A DNA stretch of 64,000 bases from Gemmatimonadetes bacterium T265 (GCA_019973575.1 BPUI01000001.1:2554342-2618341), one strand, 5' to 3'; positions 1-9,771 are shown, numbered from the stretch's first letter. Numbers and translations are program-made. Notes: generated from the sequence alone by a model not told the origin.

Positions 1-64
1 CCCGTGTCGCTGCGGCGCGGCGACCTGCCGCGGGACGATGCTGGCGAACAAGCGTTGAGAGGCG

Positions 65-535
65 TTACGCCTGCTGGTGGATCGTCTGCAGCTCGACGAC
101 CTTCAGCCGCCGCACGCTCGCCGGGAGCTTGAGGATCGCGGTCTCGCCGATCGCCTTGCCGAGCAGCGCCTTGCCGATCGGCGAGCCCATGCTGACGTTG
201 CCGTCCTCCATCTCGACCGAGTCGCCGAGCAGGAGGCTGTAGCTCTCGCGGGCCCCCGAACGTTCGTCCTCGACGACCACGCGTGAGCCGAGGCCGACCT
301 TGTCCGGCGGGATCTGGGTCATGTCGACCGACGACAGCTTGCTGAGCCGCTGGCGCAGCTGGCCGAGCCGCGCCTGCACGAACTGCTGCCGTTCGAGGGC
401 CGCCTTGTATTCGCTGTTCTCGCGCAGGTCGCCGTGCTCGACGGCGGTGCGGATCTCGTTCGGGAGCGTGACGTTCAGCTCGTACTGCAGCTTCTCGACC
501 TCGGCCGAGAGCTTCTGTTGGAGTTCCTGAATCAT
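65..535 (-). CDS. greA: Transcription elongation factor GreA
   Basis: GreA binds in the secondary channel of RNA polymerase and stimulates cleavage of backtracked transcripts. The 156-residue protein has the family's usual length: an N-terminal antiparallel coiled coil (about residues 1-75) and a C-terminal FKBP-like domain. The acidic tip motif GDLRENSEY (residues 35-43, with D36, E39, E42) is intact. A longer reading frame runs upstream to 610, but its extra residues look like translated leader. The ATG at 535 (protein starts MIQELQQKL) gives the standard GreA N-terminus. The 28 bases upstream of this start end at a strong hairpin (564-595) that may attenuate the gene. It is transcribed divergently from the hydrolase at 648. 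Confidence 0.95.
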   Translation of the reverse strand: MIQELQQKLSAEVEKLQYELNVTLPNEIRTAVEHGDLRENSEYKAALERQQFVQARLGQLRQRLSKLSSVDMTQIPPDKVGLGSRVVVEDERSGARESYSLLLGDSVEMEDGNVSMGSPIGKALLGKAIGETAILKLPASVRRLKVVELQTIHQQA

Positions 536-563
536 GGCCGGGCCACGGACGGGTGCGAGAAAC

Positions 564-595
564 GGGAGCGCCCGGCCGGGAGGCCGGGCGCTCCC
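564..595 (-). terminator. Terminator-like hairpin in greA leader
   Basis: Perfect inverted repeat: 14-bp arms at 564-577 and 582-595 around a 4-base loop (GGGA). Read on the minus strand it is followed by GTTTCTCG, a short U-rich tail, then the greA start 28 bases on. It lies upstream of greA, not after a gene, so it would sit in the greA 5' leader if transcription starts beyond 595. On the plus strand it precedes the divergent gene at 648 and has no U tract. Confidence 0.6.
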
Positions 596-647
596 GCGCG
601 CCAGGGGCACGCGCTTCGGAAACTACTGTCGGGTACACTTCCCGGCC

Positions 648-1466
648 ATGCTGGTCTCCGTCCACCGCCACGGCGATGTCACGCGGCTCGTCCTCGCGTC
701 CGCGGCGAGTCGACTGGTCGGCTACACGGCGAGCGTGTACCTCGCCGAAACGTCGGCCGGACGGCTGCTGGTCGACACCGGCCCGCCACGCGCCTGGGCC
801 GCACTGCGGGACTACCTCGGCGCGCTCGGCGGCGGTGACCCCGCGCGGGCGATCCGCGGAGCCTTCGTCACGCACGCGCACGAGGACCACGCCGGCAACG
901 CCGCGCCGCTCGCGCGCTCGGGCGTCCCGCTCGCGACGGCCGCCCCGACGCGCGCGGGGATCGTCGCGGTCGCGCCGATCGCGGCGTACCGCCGCCTGAC
1001 GTGGGGTACGATGCCGCCCGTTCCGTCCGACGCGGCCGCCTTCGACCCCGCGCCGCTCGTGCTCGTCCCGACGCCCGGCCACACCGGCGACCACCACGCC
1101 GTGTGGGACGCCGAGCGCGAGACGCTCTACGGCGGCGACCTCTTTCTCGGCGTGCAGGTGCGCATTGCACACCCGAGCGAAGACCCGCGCGCGCTCGCCC
1201 GGTCGCTACGCGTGGCGGCCGCGCTCCGCCCGCGGCGCCTCTTCGACGGCCACCGCGGGCTGATCGACGACCCCGTCACCGCGCTGCAGTCGAAGGCGGC
1301 GTGGCTCGACGACACCGTCGGCGCGGTCGAGCGCCTGCTCGACGCGGGCTGGCCCGCACGCCGCGTGCGCGACGCCGTGCTCGGCGGTGAGAGTGCGGTC
1401 GGCTACCTGAGCGGCGGCGAGTACTCGCGCGCGGGCTTCGTGCACGCCGTCCGCCGCCCGCGGTAG
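648..1466 (+). CDS. Metallo-beta-lactamase-fold hydrolase
   Basis: Probable zinc hydrolase of the metallo-beta-lactamase superfamily, 272 residues. The metal-binding motif HAHEDH is at residues 76-81. Downstream are PGHTGDHH (a third metal ligand), YGGDLFL (bridging Asp) and DGHRG, giving the complete five-motif set. It resembles RNase-Z/glyoxalase-II-type MBL proteins in general. The sequence does not identify a substrate. I chose the ATG at 648, where the protein starts MLVSVHRHGDV. The same frame is open upstream to 534, but that part overlaps the greA leader hairpin. No signal peptide, so probably cytoplasmic. It converges on glpD with a 20-bp gap. Confidence 0.85.
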   Translation: MLVSVHRHGDVTRLVLASAASRLVGYTASVYLAETSAGRLLVDTGPPRAWAALRDYLGALGGGDPARAIRGAFVTHAHEDHAGNAAPLARSGVPLATAAPTRAGIVAVAPIAAYRRLTWGTMPPVPSDAAAFDPAPLVLVPTPGHTGDHHAVWDAERETLYGGDLFLGVQVRIAHPSEDPRALARSLRVAAALRPRRLFDGHRGLIDDPVTALQSKAAWLDDTVGAVERLLDAGWPARRVRDAVLGGESAVGYLSGGEYSRAGFVHAVRRPR

Positions 1467-1486
1467 CGCGGCGTGGCGGCGCGCCG

Positions 1487-3052
<1,566 letters not shown>

Positions 3053-3116
3053 CCGCCCAAACTAGCCCGGCGGCGCGGTAACTTTCGCGCGTGTCCTTTC
3101 ATTACGGAGCCCGCCC

Positions 3117-3719
3117 GTGACCGACGTGCTACTCACCCCGTTCGAGCAGCAGCGCGCGCAGTTCTTCCAGGACGCGATGTGCGACCTGTACGACGCGCTG
3201 CCGCACGAGTACAAAGCCGAGCTAGTCGATGGCGAGTTACACATCATGAGTCCGAGCGGCGAGGCCCCTGGCCGCGCGGCCCTGAGCGTCGTGATCAGTC
3301 TCCGGACGTACGAGCGTACCGCCCAGGCACTGGCCGCGGGTGGCCGCGCGTACGGCGACAACGTGGGCTTCCGTGTCACCCTTCCGGACCGGCAGTCGTT
3401 CAGCCCCGACGCCGCCTACTACACCGGGCCGTCGCGTGGCATGAGTTGGATTCGCGGCGCCCCCGACTTCGCCGTCGAGGTGCGCAGCGAAGGGGACTAC
3501 GGCCGCCGCATGGAAGCGAAGCTCGTCCGCAAGCGCGACGACTACTTCGCCGCGGGGACGAAGGTCGTGTGGGACGTCGACCTCCTCGCCGACGACGTCG
3601 TCCGCGTCTACCGCGCCGACCGCCCCGACGCGCCCGACGTGTTCCGCCGCGGCGAGGTCGCCGACGCCGAGCCCGCGGTCCCCGGCTGGCGCTTCGCGGT
3701 CGACGAGCTGTTCGACTAA
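3117..3719 (+). CDS. Uma2 family (DUF820) restriction-endonuclease-fold protein
   Basis: 200-residue protein of the Uma2/DUF820 family, a PD-(D/E)XK nuclease fold common in Cyanobacteria, Chloroflexota and Gemmatimonadota. The sequence shows YKAELVDGELHIMSPSG near the start, SPDAAY in the middle, then FAVEVRSE and KRDDYFAAGTKVVWDVD. These correspond to the conserved Asp, Glu and Lys positions of the nuclease core. The biological role of the family is unknown. The start is GTG at 3117, preceded by GGAG about 8 bases upstream. It ends 9 bp before fadI and could be co-transcribed with it, but there is no functional link that I know of. Confidence 0.85.
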   Translation: MTDVLLTPFEQQRAQFFQDAMCDLYDALPHEYKAELVDGELHIMSPSGEAPGRAALSVVISLRTYERTAQALAAGGRAYGDNVGFRVTLPDRQSFSPDAAYYTGPSRGMSWIRGAPDFAVEVRSEGDYGRRMEAKLVRKRDDYFAAGTKVVWDVDLLADDVVRVYRADRPDAPDVFRRGEVADAEPAVPGWRFAVDELFD

Positions 3720-3728
3720 CGTCTCGGC

Positions 3729-5060
3729 ATGTCCGACCCGAACCGCCACGACCGCGTCCAGTACGGCGCACCGGGCCGCCGCGTCGCGGTCGTCGCGGGC
3801 CTGCGCACGCCATTCGCGAAGGCCGGCACCGCGCTCGCGCGCCTCACCTCCACCCAACTCGGACGCTCCGTCGTCGCCGAACTGCTAGCTCGCACCGAGC
3901 TCGACCCGGCCGAGGTCCAGGGCGTGGTCTACGGGACCGTGGTGCAGAGCGTCACGGAGCCGAACATCGCGCGCGAGATTTCGCTCCTGCCGCAGCTACC
4001 CAGGGGCGTGCAGAGCTTCACCGTGGCGCGCGCCTGCGCTTCCGCCAACCAGGCGATCACCGACGCCGCCGACCAGATCGTCCTCGGCCACCTCGACTGC
4101 GTGGTGGCGGGCGGGGCGGAGTCGCTGTCGCAGGTGCCGGTCCTGCACTCGCGCCGCATGAGCGACGCGCTCGTCGCGGCGAGCAAGGCAAAGACGCTCC
4201 CGGCGCGCGCGCGCACGCTCGCCGGCATCCGCCCGCGCGACCTCGTCCCCGTCACCCCCGCGATCTCCGAGCCGAGCACCGGCGAGACGATGGGGCAGAG
4301 CGCGGAAAAGATGGCGAAGCTCAACGGCGTGTCGCGCGAGGAACAGGACGCGTGGGCGCTCCGCTCGCACCGGCTCGCCGCCGCCGGAGCGGCCGACGGC
4401 CGCCTCACGAGCGAGATCGCCCCCGCCTTCCTGCCCGCCGCGGACGGCGGCGAGCCGTTCGCGCTCGACCGCGACAACGGCATCCGGCCCGACACGTCGC
4501 TCCAGCAGCTCGCCAAGCTGCCGCCCGTCTTCGACCGCGCGTACGGGACCGTCACGGCCGGCAACAGCTCGCCGCTGAGCGACGGCGCGAGCGCGGTGCT
4601 GCTCATGCGCGAGGACAAGGCGCGCGCGTTAGGCTACGCCCCGCTCGCCTACGTCCGGAGCTACGCCTACGCGGCGCTCGACCCGGGCGAGCAGCTCCTG
4701 CAGGGCCCGGCGCTCGCGATGCCGGTCGCGCTCGCGCGCGCGGGGCTCGCCGCGCGCGACGTCGCGCTCGTCGAGATCCACGAGGCGTTCGCCGCGCAGG
4801 TGCTCTGCAACCTCAAGGCGTTCGCGTCGCGCGCATGGGCCGAGCGGGCGGGCTTCGCCGACCCCGTGGGCGAGCTGGACCGGGACCGGATCAACGTCGC
4901 CGGCGGGTCGATCGCGTTAGGCCATCCGTTCGGCGCGACCGGCGGGCGCGTGCTCACGACCCTCTGCCGCGAGCTCGCGCGGCGCGATGCGGAGTTCGGG
5001 ATGCTGAGCGTCTGCGCCGCGGGGGGGATGGGGCACGTGATGGTGGTGGAGCGGGCGTGA
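3729..5060 (+). CDS. fadI: Acetyl-CoA C-acyltransferase FadI (3-ketoacyl-CoA thiolase)
   Basis: Catalyses the thiolytic step of fatty-acid beta-oxidation, releasing acetyl-CoA from 3-ketoacyl-CoA. 443 residues. The acyl-accepting cysteine is in VARACASANQ (C103). The C-terminal catalytic motifs are EIHEAFAAQ, GHPFGATGGR and CAAGGMGHVMV. The N-terminus (VAVVAGLRTPFAK), EPNIAREI and STGETMGQSAEKMAK match the FadI type rather than FadA. It precedes fadJ by 103 bp in the same orientation, the classic FadIJ arrangement. Confidence 0.93.
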   Translation: MSDPNRHDRVQYGAPGRRVAVVAGLRTPFAKAGTALARLTSTQLGRSVVAELLARTELDPAEVQGVVYGTVVQSVTEPNIAREISLLPQLPRGVQSFTVARACASANQAITDAADQIVLGHLDCVVAGGAESLSQVPVLHSRRMSDALVAASKAKTLPARARTLAGIRPRDLVPVTPAISEPSTGETMGQSAEKMAKLNGVSREEQDAWALRSHRLAAAGAADGRLTSEIAPAFLPAADGGEPFALDRDNGIRPDTSLQQLAKLPPVFDRAYGTVTAGNSSPLSDGASAVLLMREDKARALGYAPLAYVRSYAYAALDPGEQLLQGPALAMPVALARAGLAARDVALVEIHEAFAAQVLCNLKAFASRAWAERAGFADPVGELDRDRINVAGGSIALGHPFGATGGRVLTTLCRELARRDAEFGMLSVCAAGGMGHVMVVERA

Positions 5061-5163
5061 CGGGCGAGCCGGAGTCGGAGGACAGGGCCGTCCCCGCGTC
5101 CGAGTCACTCACCGCGGAGAGCAGGTCCCTCGCTCCGCTCGGGACGACATCGTTGCGCCAGTC
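5061..5163. repeat. Intergenic REP-like repeat between fadI and fadJ
   Basis: The fadI-fadJ gap contains at 5123-5148 a copy of a repeat built on GGTCCCTCGCTCCGCTCGGG followed by ACGAC. The form 'GGTCCCTCGCTCCGCTCGGGATGACA' is a widespread intergenic repeat type in GC-rich bacteria. Inside it GTCCC (5125-5129) pairs with GGGAC (5141-5145). It would be transcribed in the fadIJ mRNA and could affect its processing. I assign it by similarity of motif only. A related but distinct pair is at 52581-52693. Confidence 0.5.
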
Positions 5164-7398
5164 ATGACGGTACTTGCTTCGACTAACGCGGCCCCGGTCC
5201 AACCCGACCGCCTCCACGACGCCCTCGCGCTCGACCTGCGCGACGACGGCGTCGCCGTGGCGACGTTCGACCTGCCCGGCGCTCCGGTCAACGTCCTCGG
5301 CCCGGCCGCCGCGGTTGCCTTTGGTCTTCTCCTCGACCGCCTCGACCGCGACGCGAACATTCGCGCCTGCGTCCTCCGCTCGGGCAAGCCGGACGCGTGG
5401 ATCGCAGGCGCCGACATCGAGCAGTTCGCGACGCTGCGCGACGCGACCGACGCCGAGGCGCTCTCCTGGCAGGGGCAGGCGATGGCCGACCGCGTCGAGC
5501 GCTGCCGCGTCCCGGTCGTCGCCGCCGTCCACGGCGCGTGCCTCGGCGGCGGCCTGGAGGTCGCGCTCGCGTGCGCGTGGCGCGTCGCCACCGACGACGC
5601 GAAGACGACGTTCGGCCTCCCCGAGGTCCAGCTCGGGCTCATCCCCGGAATGGGCGGCACGCAGCGCCTGCCGCGCCGCGTCGGGCTGCAAGCCGCGCTC
5701 GACCTGATCCTGACGGGAACGACCCTGCGCGCGCGACAAGCGCGCAAGTTGGGCATCGTCGACGACCTCGTGCATTCGGCGATCCTGATGGATGTCGCGC
5801 TGCAGCGCGCCCGCGAGCTCGCGGGCGGCCAGAAGAAGCGGGGCGGGGTCGCGCGCCCGCGCTCGGCGGCGGCGCTCCTGCTCGACGGCAACCCGGTCGG
5901 TCGCACGATCGTCTTCAGCCGCGCGCGCGAGCAGGTCCTGAAAAAAACCGGCGGCCACTACCCCGCGCCGCTCGCCGCGCTCGACGCGGTGCACGACGGC
6001 TACATCCGGGGCCGCGAGGCCGGCCTCAAGCAGGAGGCCCGGCGCTTCGGCGAACTCGCCGTCACGGGCGTGTCGCGCGAGCTCGTCTACCTCTTCCACG
6101 CGACCACCGCGCTCAAGAAGGACGACGCCGCGACGCCCGGGGTCGCGCCGCGCCGGGTGCGCCAGCTCGGCGTCGTCGGCGCGGGGTTCATGGGGGCGGG
6201 GATCGCCGCGCTCGCCGCGCGCCGCGGCACGCCGGTGCGGCTGAAGGACGGCGACCTCGCGCGCGTGGCCCGCGGCGTCGACGCGGTCCGCGCACTCCTG
6301 CGCGACGCGCTCGTCCGCCGGCGCGCGACCGCACTCGAAGTCGGCGCGCAGCAGGCGCTCGTGACCGGCACCGCCGACTACACCGGCTTCCGCCGCGCGG
6401 ACCTCGTCGTCGAAGCCGTGTTCGAGGACCTCGCGCTCAAGCGCCGCGTGGTCGACGACGTCGAGGACGCCGCCCCCGACGCCGTCGTCGCAACGAACAC
6501 GAGCACCATCCCGGTGCGCGAGATCGCCGACGGCGCGACGCGCCCGGAGCGCGTCGTCGGCATGCACTTCTTCTCGCCGGTCGCGAAGATGCCGCTGCTC
6601 GAAATCGTCCGCACGGCCGAGAGCGCGCCGGAGGCCGTCGCGACGGCGGTGGCCTACGGGCGCCAGCTCGGGAAGACGGTGATCGTCGTCGGCGACGGGC
6701 CGGGCTTCTACGTCAACCGCATTCTCGCCCCGTACCTCAACGAGGCCGGCTGGCTGCTCGACGTTGGCGTCCCGGTCGAGCGCATCGACGCCGCGCTGGT
6801 CGGGTGGGGATTTCCGGTCGGCCCGTTCCAGCTCATGGACGAGGTGGGGTTCGAGGTCGCGGCGCGGGCGGGGCAGGTCGTCGCGGACGCGTTCGGGGCG
6901 CGGCTCACGCCCGCACCGGCACTGCAGCGCGTGCTCGAGAGCGGGCGCGCGGGGCGCAAGGGTCGGCAGGGCTTCTACCGCTACGACGCGAACGGCCGCC
7001 GCGCGGGTGTCGACGCGTCGGTCTACGCGATCGCTGGCGTGCGCCCGCTGAGCGGCGTCGCGCTCGGCACCGAACGCGTCGCGGACGGCGCGCCGCCGTC
7101 GCCGTACGGCGCCGCGCCGATCGTCGAGCGCACCGTGTATCCCATGCTCGACGAGGCCGTCCGCTGCCTCGACGACGGCGTGATCGGCTCGCCGCGAGAC
7201 GGCGACGTGGGCGCGGTGTTCGGAATCGGCTACCCCGCGTTCCGCGGCGGACCATTCCGCACGCTCGACGCGCTCGGCCCGGCGGCGGTGGTGCAGGCGC
7301 TCGACGCCCTCGCGCGCCTCCATTCTGGTCGCTTCGCGCCCGGGGCGGGGCTGACGGCGATGGCGAGCGAGGGCGGGCGCGCGCACCGGCGCGAGTAA
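5164..7398 (+). CDS. fadJ: Beta-oxidation multifunctional enzyme FadJ
   Basis: Fusion of enoyl-CoA hydratase/isomerase and L-3-hydroxyacyl-CoA dehydrogenase, 744 residues, the normal length for FadJ/FadB. The hydratase half has the oxyanion-hole segments WIAGADI and GACLGGGLEVALAC, and the catalytic Glu in FGLPEVQLGLIPGMGG. The dehydrogenase half begins near residue 330 with the NAD-binding motif LGVVGAGFMGAGIA. It carries NTSTIPV and the catalytic His in GMHFFSPV. With the thiolase FadI upstream it forms the trifunctional complex that runs hydration, oxidation and thiolysis. Start ATG 5164. The gene has none of the GTTAGGC heptamers that are common elsewhere in the window. Confidence 0.94.
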   Translation: MTVLASTNAAPVQPDRLHDALALDLRDDGVAVATFDLPGAPVNVLGPAAAVAFGLLLDRLDRDANIRACVLRSGKPDAWIAGADIEQFATLRDATDAEALSWQGQAMADRVERCRVPVVAAVHGACLGGGLEVALACAWRVATDDAKTTFGLPEVQLGLIPGMGGTQRLPRRVGLQAALDLILTGTTLRARQARKLGIVDDLVHSAILMDVALQRARELAGGQKKRGGVARPRSAAALLLDGNPVGRTIVFSRAREQVLKKTGGHYPAPLAALDAVHDGYIRGREAGLKQEARRFGELAVTGVSRELVYLFHATTALKKDDAATPGVAPRRVRQLGVVGAGFMGAGIAALAARRGTPVRLKDGDLARVARGVDAVRALLRDALVRRRATALEVGAQQALVTGTADYTGFRRADLVVEAVFEDLALKRRVVDDVEDAAPDAVVATNTSTIPVREIADGATRPERVVGMHFFSPVAKMPLLEIVRTAESAPEAVATAVAYGRQLGKTVIVVGDGPGFYVNRILAPYLNEAGWLLDVGVPVERIDAALVGWGFPVGPFQLMDEVGFEVAARAGQVVADAFGARLTPAPALQRVLESGRAGRKGRQGFYRYDANGRRAGVDASVYAIAGVRPLSGVALGTERVADGAPPSPYGAAPIVERTVYPMLDEAVRCLDDGVIGSPRDGDVGAVFGIGYPAFRGGPFRTLDALGPAAVVQALDALARLHSGRFAPGAGLTAMASEGGRAHRRE

Positions 7399-7459
7399 CC
7401 GATCATCGCCGGGTCCGCGCAGCGGGCGTGCGACGGCGACCCGTTCCCCGGATCCGGGG

Positions 7460-7500
7460 TATATCCGCCGGCCTACCAGGTCGCGGCCGCCCCGAAACTT
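7460..7500 (+). promoter_or_regulatory. Candidate promoter elements upstream of ECF sigma gene
   Basis: Two AT-rich islands stand out in this GC-rich gap. TATATCC (7460-7466, within GGGGTATATCCG) could be a -10 element of a housekeeping promoter. GAAACTT (7494-7500) resembles the -35 element of many ECF-sigma promoters, with GTTCGA about 17 bp further on where a -10 would lie. If so, the sigma factor may transcribe its own operon. A similar GGGTATATTCCG occurs at 15852 before the proline dehydrogenase gene. This is pattern matching only. Confidence 0.35.
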
Positions 7501-7523
7501 GTAAGCGGACGAACTCGTTCGAG

Positions 7524-7545
7524 CGTGTTCGATTCACCGAACACG
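7524..7545. promoter_or_regulatory. Inverted repeat before ECF sigma gene (possible operator)
   Basis: Perfect 8-bp inverted repeat CGTGTTCG / CGAACACG with a 6-base spacer (ATTCAC). It lies just downstream of the GAAACTT promoter-like element and upstream of the TTG and ATG starts of the sigma gene. The size and symmetry fit a dimeric regulator site or a small leader hairpin. It overlaps the GTG at 7525, which argues that translation starts further downstream. Confidence 0.4.
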
Positions 7546-7578
7546 GGCAGTGACCGCGACGTACCCTCGAGGGTCTAC

Positions 7579-8127
7579 TTGGCTGTGGAGATGAACGATG
7601 CGGCGATCGTCGCCCAGGTTTTGGGCGGGGACGTCGAAGCGTACGCGCTCCTCGTGACGCGCTACCGCCCGCGGCTGTCGCGGTACGCGTTGCGCATGTT
7701 GGGCGACCGGGAGGACGCGCAGGAGGCGTTGCAGGACGCCTTCGTGCGGGCCTATCGGGCGCTGGGGCGATGCGGCGATCCCGAGCGGTTTGGGTCGTGG
7801 TTGTTCAGCATCCTCGTGAACCGGTGCCGGACGACCGGGGCGCGGGCGACCCGGCGGGCGCGGACGTTCGTTTCGGACGAGGCGGCCACGCACGTGGCAG
7901 TCGACACGCATCCGGCGGAACAGGCCGCGATGCGCGAAGAAATCGAACGGGCGCTCGCCCGGCTCGATGCGGACCAGCGGGAAGCTTTCCTGCTCAAGCA
8001 CGTCGAAGGGCTGAGCTACGAAGAGATGGCGGAACTCACGGGCGCGGGCGTCTCCGCGCTCAAAATGCGGGTGAAGCGGGCCTGTGACCGGCTGCGCGGA
8101 CTCCTGCAGGAGGCATACAGTGCGTAA
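7579..8127 (+). CDS. ECF-family RNA polymerase sigma factor
   Basis: RpoE-type extracytoplasmic-function sigma factor. Region 2 (YRPRLSRYALRMLGDREDAQ and following) binds the polymerase and -10 DNA. Region 4 (LDADQREAFLLKHVEGLSYE, then a helix-turn-helix ending SALKMRVKRACDRLR) contacts the -35. Region 3 is absent, as expected. The start is uncertain: GTG 7525, TTG 7579 (GAGGG 5 bases upstream, used here) or ATG 7591 (gives the textbook N-terminus MNDAAIVAQVLGGD). The next gene starts inside this one with an 8-bp overlap, in the place where an anti-sigma factor usually sits. Confidence 0.9.
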   Translation: MAVEMNDAAIVAQVLGGDVEAYALLVTRYRPRLSRYALRMLGDREDAQEALQDAFVRAYRALGRCGDPERFGSWLFSILVNRCRTTGARATRRARTFVSDEAATHVAVDTHPAEQAAMREEIERALARLDADQREAFLLKHVEGLSYEEMAELTGAGVSALKMRVKRACDRLRGLLQEAYSA

Positions 8128-8950
8128 CGGAAGCGACGACGATCACCTGCGGAGCACGACGTTCGGGTCCGGCCCGTTCGGCGCGGTTCCGTCGATCGGC
8201 GTACCTGATTCCACCGACGACGCGTTCGCCCTCGGCGATCTCGTGGCGGCGCTCCGACGCCCCGCGGACTTGGGACCGAGCGTCGACACGGCGGTGATGG
8301 ACGCGATCCGCCTCGCGCCCGCCCCGCTCGTCGTCGTCCCGGGCACGGCGCGCCGCCCGACGACCCGCACGCGCGCGTCCAACGTCCCGGCGACGGTCAC
8401 ATCGCCCGAGCTCGGCGCGCCGCTCCCGCGCGCGTGGCGCTGGTTCACGCGTCCGCGCGCGGTGCGCGTCACCCCGCTCGGCGCCCTCGCGGCGGCAGGG
8501 ATCGCGGTCGCGGCCACGTTCGGCCTCCGCCGCGAGGCCAGCCGCCGTGCCGGCGAACTCGATGCGACCCTGTCCGAGCGGTCGTCCGCAACCGGCGAGT
8601 TCGCCGCCGTGCGGGCCGACGGCGCGACACCCGCGCCGGTCGCCGCGCGCACGCGTGACACGGTCGTCGTCACGCGCTTCCTGTTCGCCGCGCCCGGCGC
8701 CAAACAGGTGACGGTCGTCGGCGATTTCAACGATTGGGATCACGGCGCGACGCCGCTCGTCCCCGTCGCGTCGCACGGCAGCGGGAACGGGCTCTGGACG
8801 GTGACCGTGCCGCTCACGGCGGGGCGCCATACGTACGTGTTCCTCGTCGACGGCCAGCGCTGGGTCGCAGACCCCACCCAGCCGCGCGCCATCGACGACG
8901 ACTTCGGACGCCCGAACTCGGCCATCACGGTCGGGGGAGGGGAGACCTGA
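8120..8950 (+). CDS. Single-pass membrane protein with C-terminal glycogen-binding (CBM48) domain
   Basis: 276 residues. A charged cytoplasmic-type N-terminus (about 1-110) is followed by one membrane segment, VTPLGALAAAGIAVAATFGL (about 116-136), a linker, and a C-terminal AMPK/isoamylase-type carbohydrate-binding domain (about 180-276). That domain has VTVVGDFNDWDHG, LWTVTVPL, HTYVFLVDGQRWVADP and a terminal DDFG. Start is GTG 8120, with AGGAGG 6 bases upstream. It overlaps the sigma stop by 8 bp, so translation is probably coupled. I infer an anti-sigma-like membrane sensor from position and topology. No known anti-sigma domain is recognisable, so the role is open. Confidence 0.75.
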   Translation: MRNGSDDDHLRSTTFGSGPFGAVPSIGVPDSTDDAFALGDLVAALRRPADLGPSVDTAVMDAIRLAPAPLVVVPGTARRPTTRTRASNVPATVTSPELGAPLPRAWRWFTRPRAVRVTPLGALAAAGIAVAATFGLRREASRRAGELDATLSERSSATGEFAAVRADGATPAPVAARTRDTVVVTRFLFAAPGAKQVTVVGDFNDWDHGATPLVPVASHGSGNGLWTVTVPLTAGRHTYVFLVDGQRWVADPTQPRAIDDDFGRPNSAITVGGGET

Positions 8951-9648
8951 TGCGCGGCCGCGTCGCCGCCCTGGCGCTCACCGGCGTCGTCCTCGCTGCG
9001 CCCGCGCGCCGAGCCGTGGCGCAGGCGCAGCCCGCCGCCCCACCGTCGAGCGAGACGCCGTTCTGGCTCCGCGCCCGCCTCGACTCGCGGCTCGACGCCC
9101 GCACGCGCGTGCTCGTCGAGCGGGTCATCGATTCGGCCCGCGCGTCCGGCGTCCCGGCGGAGCCGCTCGTCGACAAGGCGCTCGAAGGCGCAAGTAAGCG
9201 CGCGCCGTCGGAGGCGATCGTGCGCGCGGTTCGAGGCCTCGCCGTCGACCTCACGACCGCGCGTCAGTTCCTCGGCGCGCAATCGCTCGGCGAGGAATTG
9301 AGCGCCGGCGCCGCGGCACTTCGCGCTGGCGTCGACACGGACGCGCTCCGCCGCCTGCGGCACGACCGGCCCGGACAGCCGCTCGTCATCCCGCTCTCGG
9401 TGTTGGCCGATCTCATCGCGAGCGGCGTTCCCGCCGACAACGCGACGCGCTCGGTCATCGCGCTCACGAGTAAGGGCGCGGCGGACGAACAGCTCGTCGC
9501 ATTCCGCCGCGACGTCGAGCGCGACATCGGCATCGGCGCACCGCCGGGTGTCGCGGTCGCGCTCCGACTCGACGGGCCGCTTGCGTCCCGCAACGTCCTG
9601 GACGGGGCAACCCGGCCGTCTGGCGCACCACCCAAGCCGAAGCCGTAA
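8950..9648 (+). CDS. Exported protein of unknown function in ECF sigma operon
   Basis: 232 residues. The N-terminus (MRGRVAALALTGVVLAAPAR ending AVAQA) is a Sec signal peptide, so the mature protein is periplasmic or outer-membrane associated. The rest is helical, rich in Ala, Arg and Asp, with no motif I recognise and a Pro-rich tail (SGAPPKPKP). Start ATG 8950 shares one base with the stop of the gene before it (TGATG), so it belongs to the sigma operon. It sits between two genes with glycogen-binding domains, which suggests a shared envelope job that I cannot name. Confidence 0.7.
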   Translation: MRGRVAALALTGVVLAAPARRAVAQAQPAAPPSSETPFWLRARLDSRLDARTRVLVERVIDSARASGVPAEPLVDKALEGASKRAPSEAIVRAVRGLAVDLTTARQFLGAQSLGEELSAGAAALRAGVDTDALRRLRHDRPGQPLVIPLSVLADLIASGVPADNATRSVIALTSKGAADEQLVAFRRDVERDIGIGAPPGVAVALRLDGPLASRNVLDGATRPSGAPPKPKP

Positions 9649-9713
9649 CGGTCCGATCCCGCCGCCCGGGGTAGCATGCTGCTTCGGTCGACGGCTAACG
9701 GTGTGCGGGCTCA

Positions 9714-9758
9714 CGGGGCGCCGCACGCGGCTTGCTACCAGCCGCGTGCGGCGCCCCG
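9714..9758. terminator. Perfect 19-bp inverted repeat (strong hairpin)
   Basis: Arms 9714-9732 and 9740-9758 are perfectly complementary over 19 bp, around a 7-base loop (TGCTACC). It is one of the strongest stems in the window. It has no U tract on either strand, so it is not a classic intrinsic terminator. It stops 13 bp before the ATG at 9772. If transcription reads through from the sigma operon, the hairpin would sit right against the ribosome-binding region of the next gene. Confidence 0.55.
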
Positions 9759-9771
9759 CTAGCTTGGGACG

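Noticed and set aside
1-64. Possible 3' end of a plus-strand gene (TGA at 56)
   Set aside because: Only about 18 codons are visible and they have no recognisable sequence; nothing can be called.
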